Origin: Pseudomonas crudilactis
GTDB lineage: Bacteria; Pseudomonadota; Gammaproteobacteria; Pseudomonadales; Pseudomonadaceae
Direction: 5' to 3'
Length of the DNA stretch: 64,000 bases
Assembly (NCBI RefSeq): GCF_013433315.1
Contig: NZ_WXVV01000025.1
Span: 1 to 64,000 of the forward strand
The stretch's first letter is position 1; each line of letters opens with the position of its first letter. Made by a program: the position numbers and the translations under genes. Shown here one piece after another: positions 1 through 8,894 of this stretch. Under the pieces are notes generated by a model. It saw only the letters and a list, made by a program, of their open reading frames with translations. It was not told where the DNA came from and did not search any database.

Positions 1-26
1 TCTTTCGAGTAGCCTTTTTTGATGTT

Positions 27-103
<77 letters not shown>

Positions 104-318
104 TCTGTGTGTCGGCATTCTACAGAGGAACGCTGGGGTGTCAACCTTCAATCCGGATAAAATCTGTTGAGGTTCAATCGGTTAGCGCTTTTTCTCGGGT
201 GTTTTTCACGCTAGAGGGCAGGCGGGGCAAGGCTTTCAGCTCTATTGGAGGTCGTTTGTCGATTGAGAAAATAAATTCAAAGGCCATTTCCTACATACAG
301 AAAAGAACATTCATACCA

Positions 319-334
319 CTGGTGCTATATACAG
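319..334. promoter_or_regulatory. LexA operator (SOS box) upstream of dinB
   Basis: The sequence CTGGTGCTATATACAG fits the gamma-proteobacterial LexA consensus CTG-N10-CAG, with the right half TATATACAG nearly ideal. It ends 49 nt before the dinB start codon, where a repressor would cover the promoter. The site is seen directly; SOS control of dinB is established in relatives, and its use here is inferred. Confidence 0.85.
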
Positions 335-383
335 GTGTCAGTGAGATACTGCCCATCCGGCTCGCCACGTTTCCTTTTCTGAC

Positions 384-1445
384 ATGACTCAGCGAAAAAT
401 CATCCACATCGACTGCGATTGTTTTTACGCCGCCATCGAGATGCGCGATGACCCGCGTCTGGCCGGCAAGCCGTTGGCGGTGGGTGGTTCGGCGGACCGA
501 CGCGGGGTGATTGCCACCTGCAATTACGAAGCGCGGGCCTATGGTGTGCGTTCGGCGATGGCGTCGGGGCATGCCTTGAAGCTGTGTCCGGACCTGACCA
601 TCGTCAAGCCGCGAATGGATGCGTATCGCGAGGCTTCGAAAGAGATTCATACGATTTTTGCCGATTACACCGACCTGATCGAGCCGCTATCGCTGGATGA
701 AGCCTATCTGGATGTCTCCGACAGCGCGCATTTTGGCGGCAGCGCTACACGCATTGCCCAAGATATCCGTCGCCGGGTCTCCAATCAGTTGCACATCACC
801 GTTTCCGCTGGCGTGGCGCCAAACAAGTTTCTGGCGAAGATCGCCAGCGACTGGAAGAAGCCCAACGGGCTGTTCGTTATTACCCCGGATCAGGTCGAGG
901 ACTTCGTCAGCGGTTTGCCGGTGAGCAAGTTGCACGGCGTCGGCAAGGTCACCGCTGACAAGCTCGGCAAGTTCGGCATTGTCGATTGCTCGCAGTTGCG
1001 TGAGTGGGACAAATTGGCGCTGGTGCGCGAATTCGGCAGTTTTGGCGAGCGACTGTGGAGTCTGGCCCGTGGGATCGATGACCGGCTGGTGCACAACGAC
1101 AGTCGGCGTCAGTCGATCAGTGTGGAAAATACCTACGATGTCGATCTGCCGGATCTGCGCAGTTGCCTGGATAAATTGCCGGAGCTGCTGGAAACCTTGA
1201 AAACCCGTATGGCGCGGATCGACAGCAGTTATCGGCCGGGCAAGCCGTTCGTCAAAGTGAAGTTTCACGACTTTACCCAGACCACGCTGGAGCAGGCCGG
1301 GGCAGGGCGGGATCTGGGCAGTTATCAGTTGATGTTGACGCAGGCGTTCAATCGCGGCGGCAAACCGGTGCGGTTGTTGGGGGTTGGGGTGCGGCTGGAG
1401 GATTTGCGCGGCGGGTTTGAGCAGATGGAGTTGTTTGAGCGGTAG
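384..1445 (+). CDS. dinB: DNA polymerase IV (Y-family translesion polymerase)
   Basis: This 353-residue protein has the normal length for DinB. The first catalytic aspartate is D10 in the opening motif HIDCDCFYAAIE, followed by the small-residue/aromatic steric-gate region. The paired acidic residues D105-E106 lie in SLDEAYLD, and a helix-hairpin-helix stretch follows around residue 180. The C-terminus ends in QMELFER, a good match to the QLxLF beta-clamp-binding peptide. It copies past damaged bases at the cost of fidelity during the SOS response. The ATG follows a LexA box by about 50 nt, supporting damage-inducible expression. It is a single gene, followed by a REP pair and a convergent lipoprotein gene. 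Confidence 0.97.
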   Translation: MTQRKIIHIDCDCFYAAIEMRDDPRLAGKPLAVGGSADRRGVIATCNYEARAYGVRSAMASGHALKLCPDLTIVKPRMDAYREASKEIHTIFADYTDLIEPLSLDEAYLDVSDSAHFGGSATRIAQDIRRRVSNQLHITVSAGVAPNKFLAKIASDWKKPNGLFVITPDQVEDFVSGLPVSKLHGVGKVTADKLGKFGIVDCSQLREWDKLALVREFGSFGERLWSLARGIDDRLVHNDSRRQSISVENTYDVDLPDLRSCLDKLPELLETLKTRMARIDSSYRPGKPFVKVKFHDFTQTTLEQAGAGRDLGSYQLMLTQAFNRGGKPVRLLGVGVRLEDLRGGFEQMELFER

Positions 1446-1468
1446 ATTTGCGGTGCCTGTCAGGGCCG

Positions 1469-1539
1469 CTTCGCGAGCAGGCTCGCTCCCACATTTGGAA
1501 TGTATTCCACCCTGTGGGAGCGAGCCTGCTCGCGAAGCT
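1469..1539. repeat. REP pair (inverted REP doublet)
   Basis: Two copies of the REP core TCGCGAGCAGGCTCGCTCCC face each other across about 30 nt. They lie between the convergent 3' ends of dinB and the lipoprotein gene, a typical extragenic site for this Pseudomonas family. Related doublets occur at about 24.7, 44.3, 54.3 and 60.3 kb. Confidence 0.85.
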
Positions 1540-1547
1540 TTTAGCTT

Positions 1548-2501
1548 TTAGTTCGGCCCCGGATCAGCCACCAGGCGCCCGGCATCCTTGGTCAGCGACT
1601 TGAGAAACTCGGTCTGCAGCTCAGGATCGTTGCGCGTCAGTTCGATCAGGCTTTGTTCCAGTTCGCTGGCTTCTTCTTCCAGACCCAGTTCCGACAGGCG
1701 TTTGACCCGGTGCACCCACTGGCTCACTTCGTCGTCTTCCAGATCGTCGTAAATCAGCCCGTGCGCTTCCAGTAACTTGCCGCGCAGATGACTGCTGATC
1801 ATCAGCGACGAATCAGAGTGCACGTCATCCTTGGCGTCTTCGACACTGATCTGCAATTTGCCGACATGGTTGAGGTCATTTTCGGCAAACGGACTGTCGA
1901 GCAGGTTCAGACGCAGCACACCATTACGATCGGTGGTCATGTCAAAGGTCTGCTTGCCAGCCTTGACCTGCACCGGTCGCTCGCTCCACGGCAGGCTCGA
2001 ATACTCCGTGCGCTTGTCGCGCTGGACTTCATCGATGCCGGCGAGGTTCTGTTGTGCACGACCGTTGGACTGTACGTTCATGAACGGGTTGAGCCCGGCA
2101 AAACCGTAGCTCAGCCAGTCCTTGGTCACGCTGTCCGGCAGATTGCCGAGGGCGAACACGTTAACCACGTTAGCGCCGACGCCACCGACTACGGCCACCG
2201 CGCCCAGCGGAATTTCGTAGACCTCCCGCCAAGGCTGGTAGGGCGTGTAGCGATCGTAGCGACGCGTCACTTCGAACTCGGTGACTTCAAAAGTCTTCTG
2301 TTCGTTGATCTTCACACGTCGCTGCGGCAGCTCAAGCGCCTTAGGCTCACCGACATCAATTTGCAGGCTATGGTCGAGCAACTTTCGCTCGACCCGCTCT
2401 TCGTGCTCGCTGCGTTGTGACATGTGATTGGCACAGCCGCTGACCAGCAGGGCACCGCACAGGGCGGTGCCACCGAGGCCTAAGGTGTTTCGCTTGAACA
2501 T
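1548..2501 (-). CDS. Predicted outer-envelope lipoprotein, unknown function
   Basis: The 317-residue product begins with a lipoprotein signal peptide. A hydrophobic stretch ends in the lipobox LVSGC, with C23 as the predicted lipidated residue; the residues after it (ANHMSQ) lack an Asp +2 retention signal, so outer-membrane sorting is likely. The middle contains a Gly/Val-rich segment (about residues 99-115) and the C-terminal third is acidic and helical. No enzymatic motif is recognised. The start lies 17 nt from the stop of the upstream proS, so the two may be co-transcribed. I know of similar conserved hypothetical lipoproteins beside proS in Pseudomonas, but cannot assign a role. Confidence 0.8.
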   Translation of the reverse strand: MFKRNTLGLGGTALCGALLVSGCANHMSQRSEHEERVERKLLDHSLQIDVGEPKALELPQRRVKINEQKTFEVTEFEVTRRYDRYTPYQPWREVYEIPLGAVAVVGGVGANVVNVFALGNLPDSVTKDWLSYGFAGLNPFMNVQSNGRAQQNLAGIDEVQRDKRTEYSSLPWSERPVQVKAGKQTFDMTTDRNGVLRLNLLDSPFAENDLNHVGKLQISVEDAKDDVHSDSSLMISSHLRGKLLEAHGLIYDDLEDDEVSQWVHRVKRLSELGLEEEASELEQSLIELTRNDPELQTEFLKSLTKDAGRLVADPGPN

Positions 2502-2518
2502 GACGTCTCTATCTGGTT

Positions 2519-4234
2519 TCAGCGGCGGATACGGGCCTGCAGGAAGGACAATACGTCGGCCACCGGCAATGCTTGCGCTTCGCCTTCGGTACGGCTCTTG
2601 TATTCCAGGTTGCCTTCGGCGAGGCCGCGGTCGCTGACCACGATCCGGTGAGGAATGCCGATCAGCTCCATGTCCGCGAATTTGATGCCCGGGCTGGTTT
2701 TCTTGTCGCGATCGTCCAGCAGCACTTCGAAGCCGGCCGCCGTCAGTTCGGCGTACAGCTTGTCGGTGGCTTCGCGCACTTGCTCGGTTTCATAGCGCAG
2801 CGGTACCAGAGCAATCTGGAACGGCGCCAGGGTGTCGCTCCAGATGATGCCGTTTTCGTCGTTGTTCTGCTCGATGGCTGCTGCCACCACGCGGGACACG
2901 CCGATACCGTAGCAACCCATTTCCAGGGTGACTGGCTTGCCGTTCTCGCCCAGCACTTCGCACTTCATCGCCTTGCTGTACTTGTTGCCCAACTGGAAGA
3001 TGTGCCCGACTTCGATGCCGCGCTTGATTTCCAGCGTGCCTTTGCCGTCCGGGCTTGGGTCGCCGGCGACTACGTTACGCAGGTCAGCCACAGTCGGAAC
3101 CGGCAGATCACGCTCCCAGTTCACGCCGAAGTAGTGCTTGTCGTCGATGTTCGCGCCGATACCGAAGTCGCTCATCAGCTCGACCGAACGGTCGATGATG
3201 ATTGGCAGCGGCAGGTTCAGCGGGCCGAGCGAACCGGCGCCGGCGCCAATGGCGTCACGCAGTTCGGCGTCGGTGGCCATGACCAGCGGGCTGGCCACGC
3301 CAGGTTGCTGGGCAGCCTTGATTTCGTTGAGTTCGTGGTCGCCACGGATGACCAGCGCGATCAGCTTGCCTTCTTCTTCGGCACGCACGATCAGGGTCTT
3401 GATGGTCTTTTCAATCGGCAGATTGAATTTTTCCACCAGGGCCGCGATGGTTTTGGTGTCTGGCGTGTCGACCAGGCGCAGCTCTTCAGTCGCAGCAGCG
3501 CGCGAGGTTTCGCGTGGCACGGCTTCGGCTTTTTCGATGTTCGCTGCGTAGTCGGAACCGTTGCTGAAGACGATGTCGTCTTCGCCGGACTCGGCCAGTA
3601 CGTGGAATTCGTGCGAACCGGCGCCACCGATCGAACCGTTGTCGGCTTCCACCGGACGGAATTTCAGACCCAGACGCGTGAAGATGTTGCAGTAGGCTTC
3701 ATGCATGCGGTCGTAGGTGATCTGCAGCGATGCCTGATCCGCGTGGAAGGAGTACGAGTCCTTCATGATGAATTCGCGGCCACGCATCAAGCCGAAGCGT
3801 GGACGGATTTCGTCACGGAATTTGGTCTGGATCTGGTACAGGTTGATTGGCAGCTGTTTGTAGCTGCTCAACTCGTTGCGCATCAGATCGGTGATCACTT
3901 CTTCGTGGGTCGGGCCTGCGCAGAAGTCGCGACCGTGGCGGTCTTTGATGCGCAGCAGCTCAGGGCCGTATTCTTCCCAGCGCCCCGATTCCTGCCACAG
4001 CTCGGCCGGTTGGGTGCTCGGCATCAACACTTCCAGAGAGCCGGCAGCGTTCATCTCTTCGCGAACGATGGCTTCAACCTTGCGCATGACCCGCAGGCCC
4101 ATGGGCAGCCAGGTGTACAGGCCCGAGGCGAGTTTGCGGATCATGCCGGCGCGCAGCATCAGCTGATGGCTGATCACGACCGCGTCGGAAGGCGTTTCTT
4201 TCTGTGTGGCGAGCAAAAATTGACTGGTGCGCAT
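2519..4234 (-). CDS. proS: Prolyl-tRNA synthetase (bacterial type)
   Basis: This cytoplasmic class II synthetase charges tRNA-Pro with proline. Its 571 residues match the long bacterial ProS form, which has an editing (INS) domain between motifs 2 and 3. The N-terminal half shows the typical run MRTSQFLLATQKE and the motif-2 region around FRDEIRPRFGLMRGREF. The central insertion, about residues 230-390, fits the YbaK-like editing module that clears Ala-tRNA-Pro. Motif 3 appears near MGCYGIGVSR, and the anticodon-binding domain fills the last 100 residues. It is followed closely by the lipoprotein gene and preceded by a 129-bp gap from ampG. Confidence 0.97.
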   Translation of the reverse strand: MRTSQFLLATQKETPSDAVVISHQLMLRAGMIRKLASGLYTWLPMGLRVMRKVEAIVREEMNAAGSLEVLMPSTQPAELWQESGRWEEYGPELLRIKDRHGRDFCAGPTHEEVITDLMRNELSSYKQLPINLYQIQTKFRDEIRPRFGLMRGREFIMKDSYSFHADQASLQITYDRMHEAYCNIFTRLGLKFRPVEADNGSIGGAGSHEFHVLAESGEDDIVFSNGSDYAANIEKAEAVPRETSRAAATEELRLVDTPDTKTIAALVEKFNLPIEKTIKTLIVRAEEEGKLIALVIRGDHELNEIKAAQQPGVASPLVMATDAELRDAIGAGAGSLGPLNLPLPIIIDRSVELMSDFGIGANIDDKHYFGVNWERDLPVPTVADLRNVVAGDPSPDGKGTLEIKRGIEVGHIFQLGNKYSKAMKCEVLGENGKPVTLEMGCYGIGVSRVVAAAIEQNNDENGIIWSDTLAPFQIALVPLRYETEQVREATDKLYAELTAAGFEVLLDDRDKKTSPGIKFADMELIGIPHRIVVSDRGLAEGNLEYKSRTEGEAQALPVADVLSFLQARIRR

Positions 4235-4363
4235 GGTTGGCCGTTGTCGGTTGCTATGACTGGAAATGACTCCGCAGTGTACCGGCGAGTTTTGCCGACG
4301 TACAGGCGTGAGGTCAGTGGGGAGGCACGACGGCGGGATTCCTCACGCCGTCGGCGAAACGTC

Positions 4364-5923
4364 TTACGATTCCTCTGCGACCGGTGTCGGCACAGGCTCG
4401 GGCGTTGGCGTCGGGCCTTCGCGGCGGCTTTCCTGGAACCAGTGCAACGCAATCAGAATCAGCGTCGGCACGCCGAGCAGGGCGGTGATCAGGAAGAAGC
4501 TGTGATAGCCGAACTTCTCCACCAAGACCCCGGAATAGCCGCCCATCAGGCGCGGCAGCAGCAGCATGATCGAGCTGAGCAAGGCGTATTGGGTGGCGGA
4601 GAACTTCAGGTTGGTCAGGCTCGACAGGTAGGCGACAAACGCCGACGTCGCCAGGCCCGAGCTGAAGTTGTCGAGGGAAATGGTCACCACCAGCATCTGC
4701 AGGTTCGGGCCCATGTCGGCGAGCATGACGAACAGCAGGTTGGTGGCGGCCGAGGCCGCGCCGCCGATGAACAGAATCGGCAGGATACCGAAGCGCACGA
4801 TCAGCAGGCCGCCCATGCCAGCGCCGACCAGCGTCATGATCAGGCCGAAGATTTTGCTGACACTGGCAATCTGATCCTTGGTAAAACCTTGATCGATATA
4901 GAACACGTTGGCCATGACGCCCATCACCGTGTCCGACATCCGATAGGTGGCGATCAGGCCGAGCAGCAGCAGCGCCTGCCAGCGATAGCGCAGGATGAAG
5001 TCGTTGACCGGTGTCAGCACCGGTGCGAGGCCGCGACGACCCATGGTCGACAGACACAGACCGGTGAGCAGTGTGTAGAGAATCGCGCGCAGGAAAGCGC
5101 GGTCTTCCAGCAGCAGGTCAAGCGGACTCATGTCACCGAACAGCACGCTGGCGAAATCAGTGTTGTAGAGCTGGGTGAACATTGCCGGCACGGAGACCAA
5201 CAGAACGATCAGCACAAACACCGACATTAACTGATGCATGAAGGTGTAGCGCCCGGCCTGCAACTGCGTGCGCAGCGGAACCGGTGGCTCGCGCATCAAC
5301 AGCGTGGTCAGCAGCGCGGGAATCATCAGTGCGCCGAACAGCGCGTAAGTGCCGGCCCAGGCTGAATGCTGATAATTGAAGCCGGTAGAGCCGAAGCCTT
5401 CGGCGAAGAACAAGGCGCCGGCCGTCGCCAGCAGTGCAGCGACACGGTAGCCGGACATATAACTGGCGGCGAGGGCGGCCTGACGGTTGTCTTCGGCGAT
5501 TTCCAGGCGATAGGCATCCACCGCGATATCTTGAGTGGCGGAGGCAAAGGCAACGACAACGGCAATGGCGATCAGCCAGGACAGATGCTTTTGCGGATCA
5601 CAGAAACCCATGCCGATCAGGCCGAGGATCACCAGCGCCTGCGAAAGCACCAGCCACGAACGGCGACGGCCAAGCTTGCCCAGCAACGGCAGGCGCCATT
5701 GGTCGAGCAAAGGTGACCAGACCCATTTGAACGCATAGGCCAGACCGATCAGGCTGGCGTAGCCGATGGTTTCACGGGCCACACCGGCCTCACGAAGCCA
5801 GACGGAAAGCGTTGAAAACACCAGCATGTACGGCAGGCCGGCGGCGAAACCGAGCAACAACAGCACGAGCGTCGAAGGACTGGCATAAGCGGCTAGCGCG
5901 GCGCGCCAGGTTTTACGGGGCAT
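4364..5923 (-). CDS. ampG: AmpG-type muropeptide permease (MFS)
   Basis: The 519-residue protein is a polytopic inner-membrane transporter, with about a dozen or more hydrophobic helices spread over the whole length. The N-terminal signature (GFAAGLPYMLVFSTLSVWLR) and the AYAFKWVWSPLLD stretch are typical of AmpG. AmpG imports anhydro-muropeptides from the periplasm for cell-wall recycling and thereby feeds the AmpR/AmpC beta-lactamase signal. It sits upstream of proS on the same strand, 129 bp away. Some Pseudomonas genomes carry two AmpG paralogues, so which one this is cannot be told from the window. Confidence 0.9.
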   Translation of the reverse strand: MPRKTWRAALAAYASPSTLVLLLLGFAAGLPYMLVFSTLSVWLREAGVARETIGYASLIGLAYAFKWVWSPLLDQWRLPLLGKLGRRRSWLVLSQALVILGLIGMGFCDPQKHLSWLIAIAVVVAFASATQDIAVDAYRLEIAEDNRQAALAASYMSGYRVAALLATAGALFFAEGFGSTGFNYQHSAWAGTYALFGALMIPALLTTLLMREPPVPLRTQLQAGRYTFMHQLMSVFVLIVLLVSVPAMFTQLYNTDFASVLFGDMSPLDLLLEDRAFLRAILYTLLTGLCLSTMGRRGLAPVLTPVNDFILRYRWQALLLLGLIATYRMSDTVMGVMANVFYIDQGFTKDQIASVSKIFGLIMTLVGAGMGGLLIVRFGILPILFIGGAASAATNLLFVMLADMGPNLQMLVVTISLDNFSSGLATSAFVAYLSSLTNLKFSATQYALLSSIMLLLPRLMGGYSGVLVEKFGYHSFFLITALLGVPTLILIALHWFQESRREGPTPTPEPVPTPVAEES

Positions 5924-5966
5924 GGGCTGAAGTCTGCCTCAAGATTGCGGAAACAAAGCGCGCACT

Positions 5967-6320
5967 CTAACCGCTGTGCTCTACCGGACGCCAGCCATGG
6001 CGCTGAATATCCACACGATTGTTCAGGACGGTGATGCCTTCCATACGCAATCGGGCCCGTTGTTCATCGCCGGACGGGCTGCCCACCGGCAGGCTGATCC
6101 GACCGCCGGCGCCCAGCACGCGGTGCCAGGGCAGCTTTGTATCGCCGGGCAACTGGCTCAAGGTGCGGCCGACCCAGCGGGCGGCGCGCCCCAACCCGGC
6201 CAGCTCGGCTAACTGACCATAGCTGACCACTTTGCCTTCGGGCACTTGAGCGAGGGTGGAGTAGAGCGCCGTGCGTCGGATTTGCGCATCGTTTTCAACG
6301 CTGTCGAGCGGGTCTTTCAC
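5967..6320 (-). CDS. Alkyltransferase-like protein (MGMT family without catalytic Cys)
   Basis: This 117-residue protein has the DNA-binding winged-helix fold of O6-alkylguanine-DNA alkyltransferase (VVSYGQLAELAGLGRAARWVG). The alkyl-acceptor motif PCHRV reads PWHRV (about residues 84-88), so the reactive cysteine is replaced by tryptophan. Proteins of this type (ATL, including E. coli YbaZ) bind and flip alkylated guanine but do not repair it; they flag the lesion for nucleotide excision repair. It starts next to ampG and is divergent from the YdiY-type gene. Confidence 0.92.
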   Translation of the reverse strand: MKDPLDSVENDAQIRRTALYSTLAQVPEGKVVSYGQLAELAGLGRAARWVGRTLSQLPGDTKLPWHRVLGAGGRISLPVGSPSGDEQRARLRMEGITVLNNRVDIQRHGWRPVEHSG

Positions 6321-6484
6321 GTACGCGGTTCCTGAGCATGAACAGTTTGATGGCTTTCAGAGTAATCGGTGATCGCGCAATTGAGAAATGAACTCATCAG
6401 AAATAGTCCGGTCAGTCCTTGTCAGGGTCTTATTCCTACGGATAATGCCGACCTTTTTCGCAAACTTGAGCCTTAGATTCGCTT

Positions 6485-7492
6485 ATGTTTTCCAGATCCT
6501 TGCTGTGCCTTGCTGTTTTCAGCGCGTCCACGCCCCTGCTTGCCGACACCGTCTGGTTGAAGAACGGTGACAAGTTGAGCGGCACCATCACCGTGTTCGA
6601 TGGCGGCAAGCTGTTGATCCAGACCAAATATGCCGGTGCGGTCAACATTGACTGGAAAGAGGTCAAAACCCTGGATAGCGATCAGCACTTGCTGGTCAAG
6701 CAGGACGCCTATAACGGTGAAGTCTCCAAGTCGCTGACGGCTGCCGAAGATGGCAAGGTCACCCTGGCCAACGGCGAAGCGCCGAAAACCGTCGAGCTGG
6801 CGAGCATTCAGCAGATTCTCAAGCCAAAACCGGTGGTCGAAGATCTGGTGTGGAAGGGCAATGTCGACCTGGCGCTGGACTACCAGCGCGCCGAGAAGGA
6901 CACCGATGACTACGATGTTGGCTTCAAGACCACGGCGCGTCATGGTCGCTGGCGGCATACCGCCGAAGGTGAGTACAACCGCGAAGTGCAGGACGACGAA
7001 ACCACCACCAACAACTGGCGCGCCGAATATGCACTCGACCGCTTTCTCACCGATCAATGGTTCTGGCAGGGTCGACTGAATTACAAGCGCGATCACATCG
7101 AAGAGCTGGCACGCCAGCGTGTGGTCGGTACCGGTCCCGGCTACCAGTTCTGGGATGATGAGTTGGGCGCATTCTCGCTGGGCTCGCTGCTTAACCGCAC
7201 CGACTACGAGTATCGCGATGGCAGCAAGGACAACTTCTATTCCGTCGCGATGAAGTGGGATTACAACCGCTACCTGATCGGCAAGAAAGTCGAGTTCTTC
7301 ACCAACGGTGAGGTGGGCAAGCCGCTATCCGGTGTTGCCGATTACGCGCTGGATGCTGAATTGGGCTTGCGCTACAAGGTTACCGATTGGGCCTCGCTCA
7401 ACCTCAAGGCTGAGCGCGACATCATCAGTGGCACCAACGATGCTGACTTGAACAAGACCCGTTATACCGCAGGGTTTGGCGTGGCCTGGTAG
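6485..7492 (+). CDS. YdiY-type outer-membrane protein (DUF481)
   Basis: The 335-residue precursor carries a Sec signal peptide (about residues 1-21, ending PLLADT). A small N-terminal domain, about 22-115, contains a KNGDKLSGTI module. It is followed by alternating amphipathic strands to a C-terminal aromatic residue (GVAW), the pattern of an outer-membrane beta-barrel. The family is DUF481, which includes E. coli YdiY. Its role is not established; E. coli YdiY has been linked to acid conditions, so a pore or structural role is only an inference. It is monocistronic, with a repeat and a terminator downstream. Confidence 0.85.
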   Translation: MFSRSLLCLAVFSASTPLLADTVWLKNGDKLSGTITVFDGGKLLIQTKYAGAVNIDWKEVKTLDSDQHLLVKQDAYNGEVSKSLTAAEDGKVTLANGEAPKTVELASIQQILKPKPVVEDLVWKGNVDLALDYQRAEKDTDDYDVGFKTTARHGRWRHTAEGEYNREVQDDETTTNNWRAEYALDRFLTDQWFWQGRLNYKRDHIEELARQRVVGTGPGYQFWDDELGAFSLGSLLNRTDYEYRDGSKDNFYSVAMKWDYNRYLIGKKVEFFTNGEVGKPLSGVADYALDAELGLRYKVTDWASLNLKAERDIISGTNDADLNKTRYTAGFGVAW

Positions 7493-7500
7493 GGCACAAG

Positions 7501-7582
7501 CAAAAGATCGCAGCCTTCGGCAGCTCCTACAGAGGATTGATGTACATCCTGTAGGAGCTGCCGAAGGCTGCGATCTTTTTTT
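7501..7582. repeat. Inverted repeat of the GATCGCAGCC...GGAGCTGCC family
   Basis: Two inverted copies of an element around AAGATCGCAGCCTTCGGCAG (arms about 7503-7530 and 7551-7580) flank a short loop downstream of the YdiY-type gene. A second, slightly diverged copy lies at 34997-35073. This is a second REP-like family, distinct from the TCGCGAGCAAGCTCGC family. Confidence 0.8.
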
Positions 7583-7604
7583 GCGCCCGGAAAACAGACG
7601 GACA

Positions 7605-7639
7605 CAAAAAAGCCCCGCTTTTAAGGGCGGGGCTTTTTT
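7605..7639. terminator. Rho-independent terminator for the cold-shock gene (bidirectional form)
   Basis: The stem AAAAAGCCCCGC/GCGGGGCTTTTT around a short loop has an A-tract before and a T-tract after it, so it can terminate in both directions. It ends about 16 nt from the stop codon of the minus-strand cold-shock gene. Confidence 0.9.
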
Positions 7640-7655
7640 CTAAAGAAGCTACAAG

Positions 7656-7865
7656 TTAGATAACTTGTACTTCTTCAGCTTGCATGCCTTTCTGACCGCG
7701 GGTAGCGATGAAAGAAACCTGTTGGCCTTCTTTCAGGCTTTTGAAGCCGTCGGATTGGATAGCTTTGAAGTGAACGAACAGATCGTCACCGGATTGTGGA
7801 GTGATGAAGCCGAAGCCTTTTTCATCGTTGAACCACTTAACGGTACCGGTTTGGCGATTAGACAT
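7656..7865 (-). CDS. Cold-shock protein, CspA family
   Basis: This 69-residue single OB-fold protein contains both RNA-binding motifs: RNP1 as KGFGFI (about residues 16-21) and RNP2 as DLFVHF (about 28-33). The opening GTVKWFNDEKGFGFITPQ is nearly invariant in this family. Such proteins act as RNA chaperones that melt secondary structure and aid translation at low temperature, though several Pseudomonas members are constitutive. The ATG is preceded by a clear GGAG ribosome binding site. A long AT-rich leader upstream is in keeping with cold-shock mRNA control. It resembles the CapB/PA0456 group; the exact paralogue is not settled. Confidence 0.95.
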   Translation of the reverse strand: MSNRQTGTVKWFNDEKGFGFITPQSGDDLFVHFKAIQSDGFKSLKEGQQVSFIATRGQKGMQAEEVQVI

Positions 7866-8220
7866 GGTGTAACTCCTTGAACAAAGATAACTGCGACGCA
7901 GGAAGAACCCTGGCCGAGACTGAGTGCAAAGAGCAGGAAAAATTCTTGTAGATGGTTGGATCGAAATTCAACATATCGTGTAGAGATTCTCAGTGACACA
8001 AGCAACACAGTGACGCCACCTTAACCCAGTTTCCGAGAAGTGCCAATGCTTCTTGCGAAGGTTTCTCTGTTTTCGGGATCGGCGGTGTGACGGTTCGTCG
8101 CCAAAGCCCGTATTTCATGGGTGTTCGGCGAGAATTGCAGCCCGCACTTTGAACCCGGCGGCGCGCCCGGTAAGATGCGGGACAGAATTTTTCCACCTCG
8201 CTATTTCAGGACACCCCGCC
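7866..8220. other. Divergent intergenic region between the cold-shock gene and dcd
   Basis: This 355-nt stretch has no convincing gene. The half next to the cold-shock gene (about 7866-8010, read on the minus strand) is AT-rich and likely holds its promoter and long 5' leader. The half next to dcd holds the dcd promoter and a short stretch that stays open in the dcd frame from 8053. That upstream extension is rejected, because DCD proteins begin at MSIKSDKWI. Confidence 0.6.
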
Positions 8221-8787
8221 ATGAGCATCAAATCGGACAAGTGGATTCGCCGCATGGCGCAGGAACACGGAATGATCGAACCGTTCGTCGAGCGCCAGAT
8301 GCGCGGCAGCGACGACAGCCGTGTGATCTCCTACGGTGTATCGAGCTACGGCTACGATGTACGCTGCACCAACCACTTCAAGGTGTTCACCAACATCAAC
8401 TCGTCCATCGTCGATCCGAAAAATTTCGACCCGGGCAGCTTCGTCGACGTCCACAGCGACGTTTGCATCATTCCGCCGAACTCCTTCGCCCTGGCCAGCA
8501 CCGTCGAATATTTCCGCATTCCGCGCAATGTGCTGACCATTTGCCTGGGTAAAAGCACCTACGCGCGTTGCGGCATCATCGTCAATGTCACGCCGCTCGA
8601 GCCTGAGTGGGAAGGTCACGTGACCCTGGAATTCTCCAACACCACCAACCTGCCGGCGAAAATCTACGCCAACGAAGGCGTGGCGCAGATGCTCTTCCTC
8701 GAATCCGACGAGGAATGTGAAGTGTCTTACAAGGATCGCGGCGGCAAGTACCAGGGCCAGCGTGGCGTGACCCTGCCGCGCACCTGA
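8221..8787 (+). CDS. dcd: dCTP deaminase
   Basis: The 188-residue enzyme deaminates dCTP to dUTP, the main source of dUMP for thymidylate synthesis in gamma-proteobacteria. The start MSIKSDKWIRRMA and length fit the family exactly. The SSYGYDVR stretch and the core GxxxHxxxExxN-like segment (EGHVTLEFSN, about residues 132-141) carry the nucleotide-binding and catalytic Glu residues of the trimeric dUTPase fold. It is cytosolic. It is followed by a strong hairpin and T-run (8822-8857). Confidence 0.96.
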   Translation: MSIKSDKWIRRMAQEHGMIEPFVERQMRGSDDSRVISYGVSSYGYDVRCTNHFKVFTNINSSIVDPKNFDPGSFVDVHSDVCIIPPNSFALASTVEYFRIPRNVLTICLGKSTYARCGIIVNVTPLEPEWEGHVTLEFSNTTNLPAKIYANEGVAQMLFLESDEECEVSYKDRGGKYQGQRGVTLPRT

Positions 8788-8821
8788 TCGGTCCATCCGA
8801 CAGATCGCGGGAATTCTTTGG

Positions 8822-8875
8822 CGGGCAGACACTCTATGGGGTGTACTGCCCGTTTTTGCTTTTGGCAAAACGGGC
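8822..8875 (+). terminator. Terminator after dcd overlapping an alternative hairpin
   Basis: Hairpin 1 pairs CGGGCAG (8822-8828) with CTGCCCG (8846-8852), extended by ACAC/GTGT, and is followed by TTTTT: a good intrinsic terminator. Hairpin 2 pairs GCCCGTTTT (8848-8856) with AAAACGGGC (8867-8875). The two share bases 8848-8852, so they cannot form together. The arrangement resembles an attenuator in front of the small gene at 8895. Confidence 0.75.
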
Positions 8876-8894
8876 CTTCGCCGAGGAGTGCCCT

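Noticed and set aside
2573..5230. Plus-strand frame of 885 residues opposite proS and ampG
   Set aside because: Antisense to proS, which matches its family end to end; the frame ends in Gln/His/Arg-rich low-complexity sequence with no domain.
8053..8220. N-terminal extension of dcd by 56 residues
   Set aside because: Family members start at MSIKSDKW; the extension has no similarity and lacks a proper ribosome binding site.
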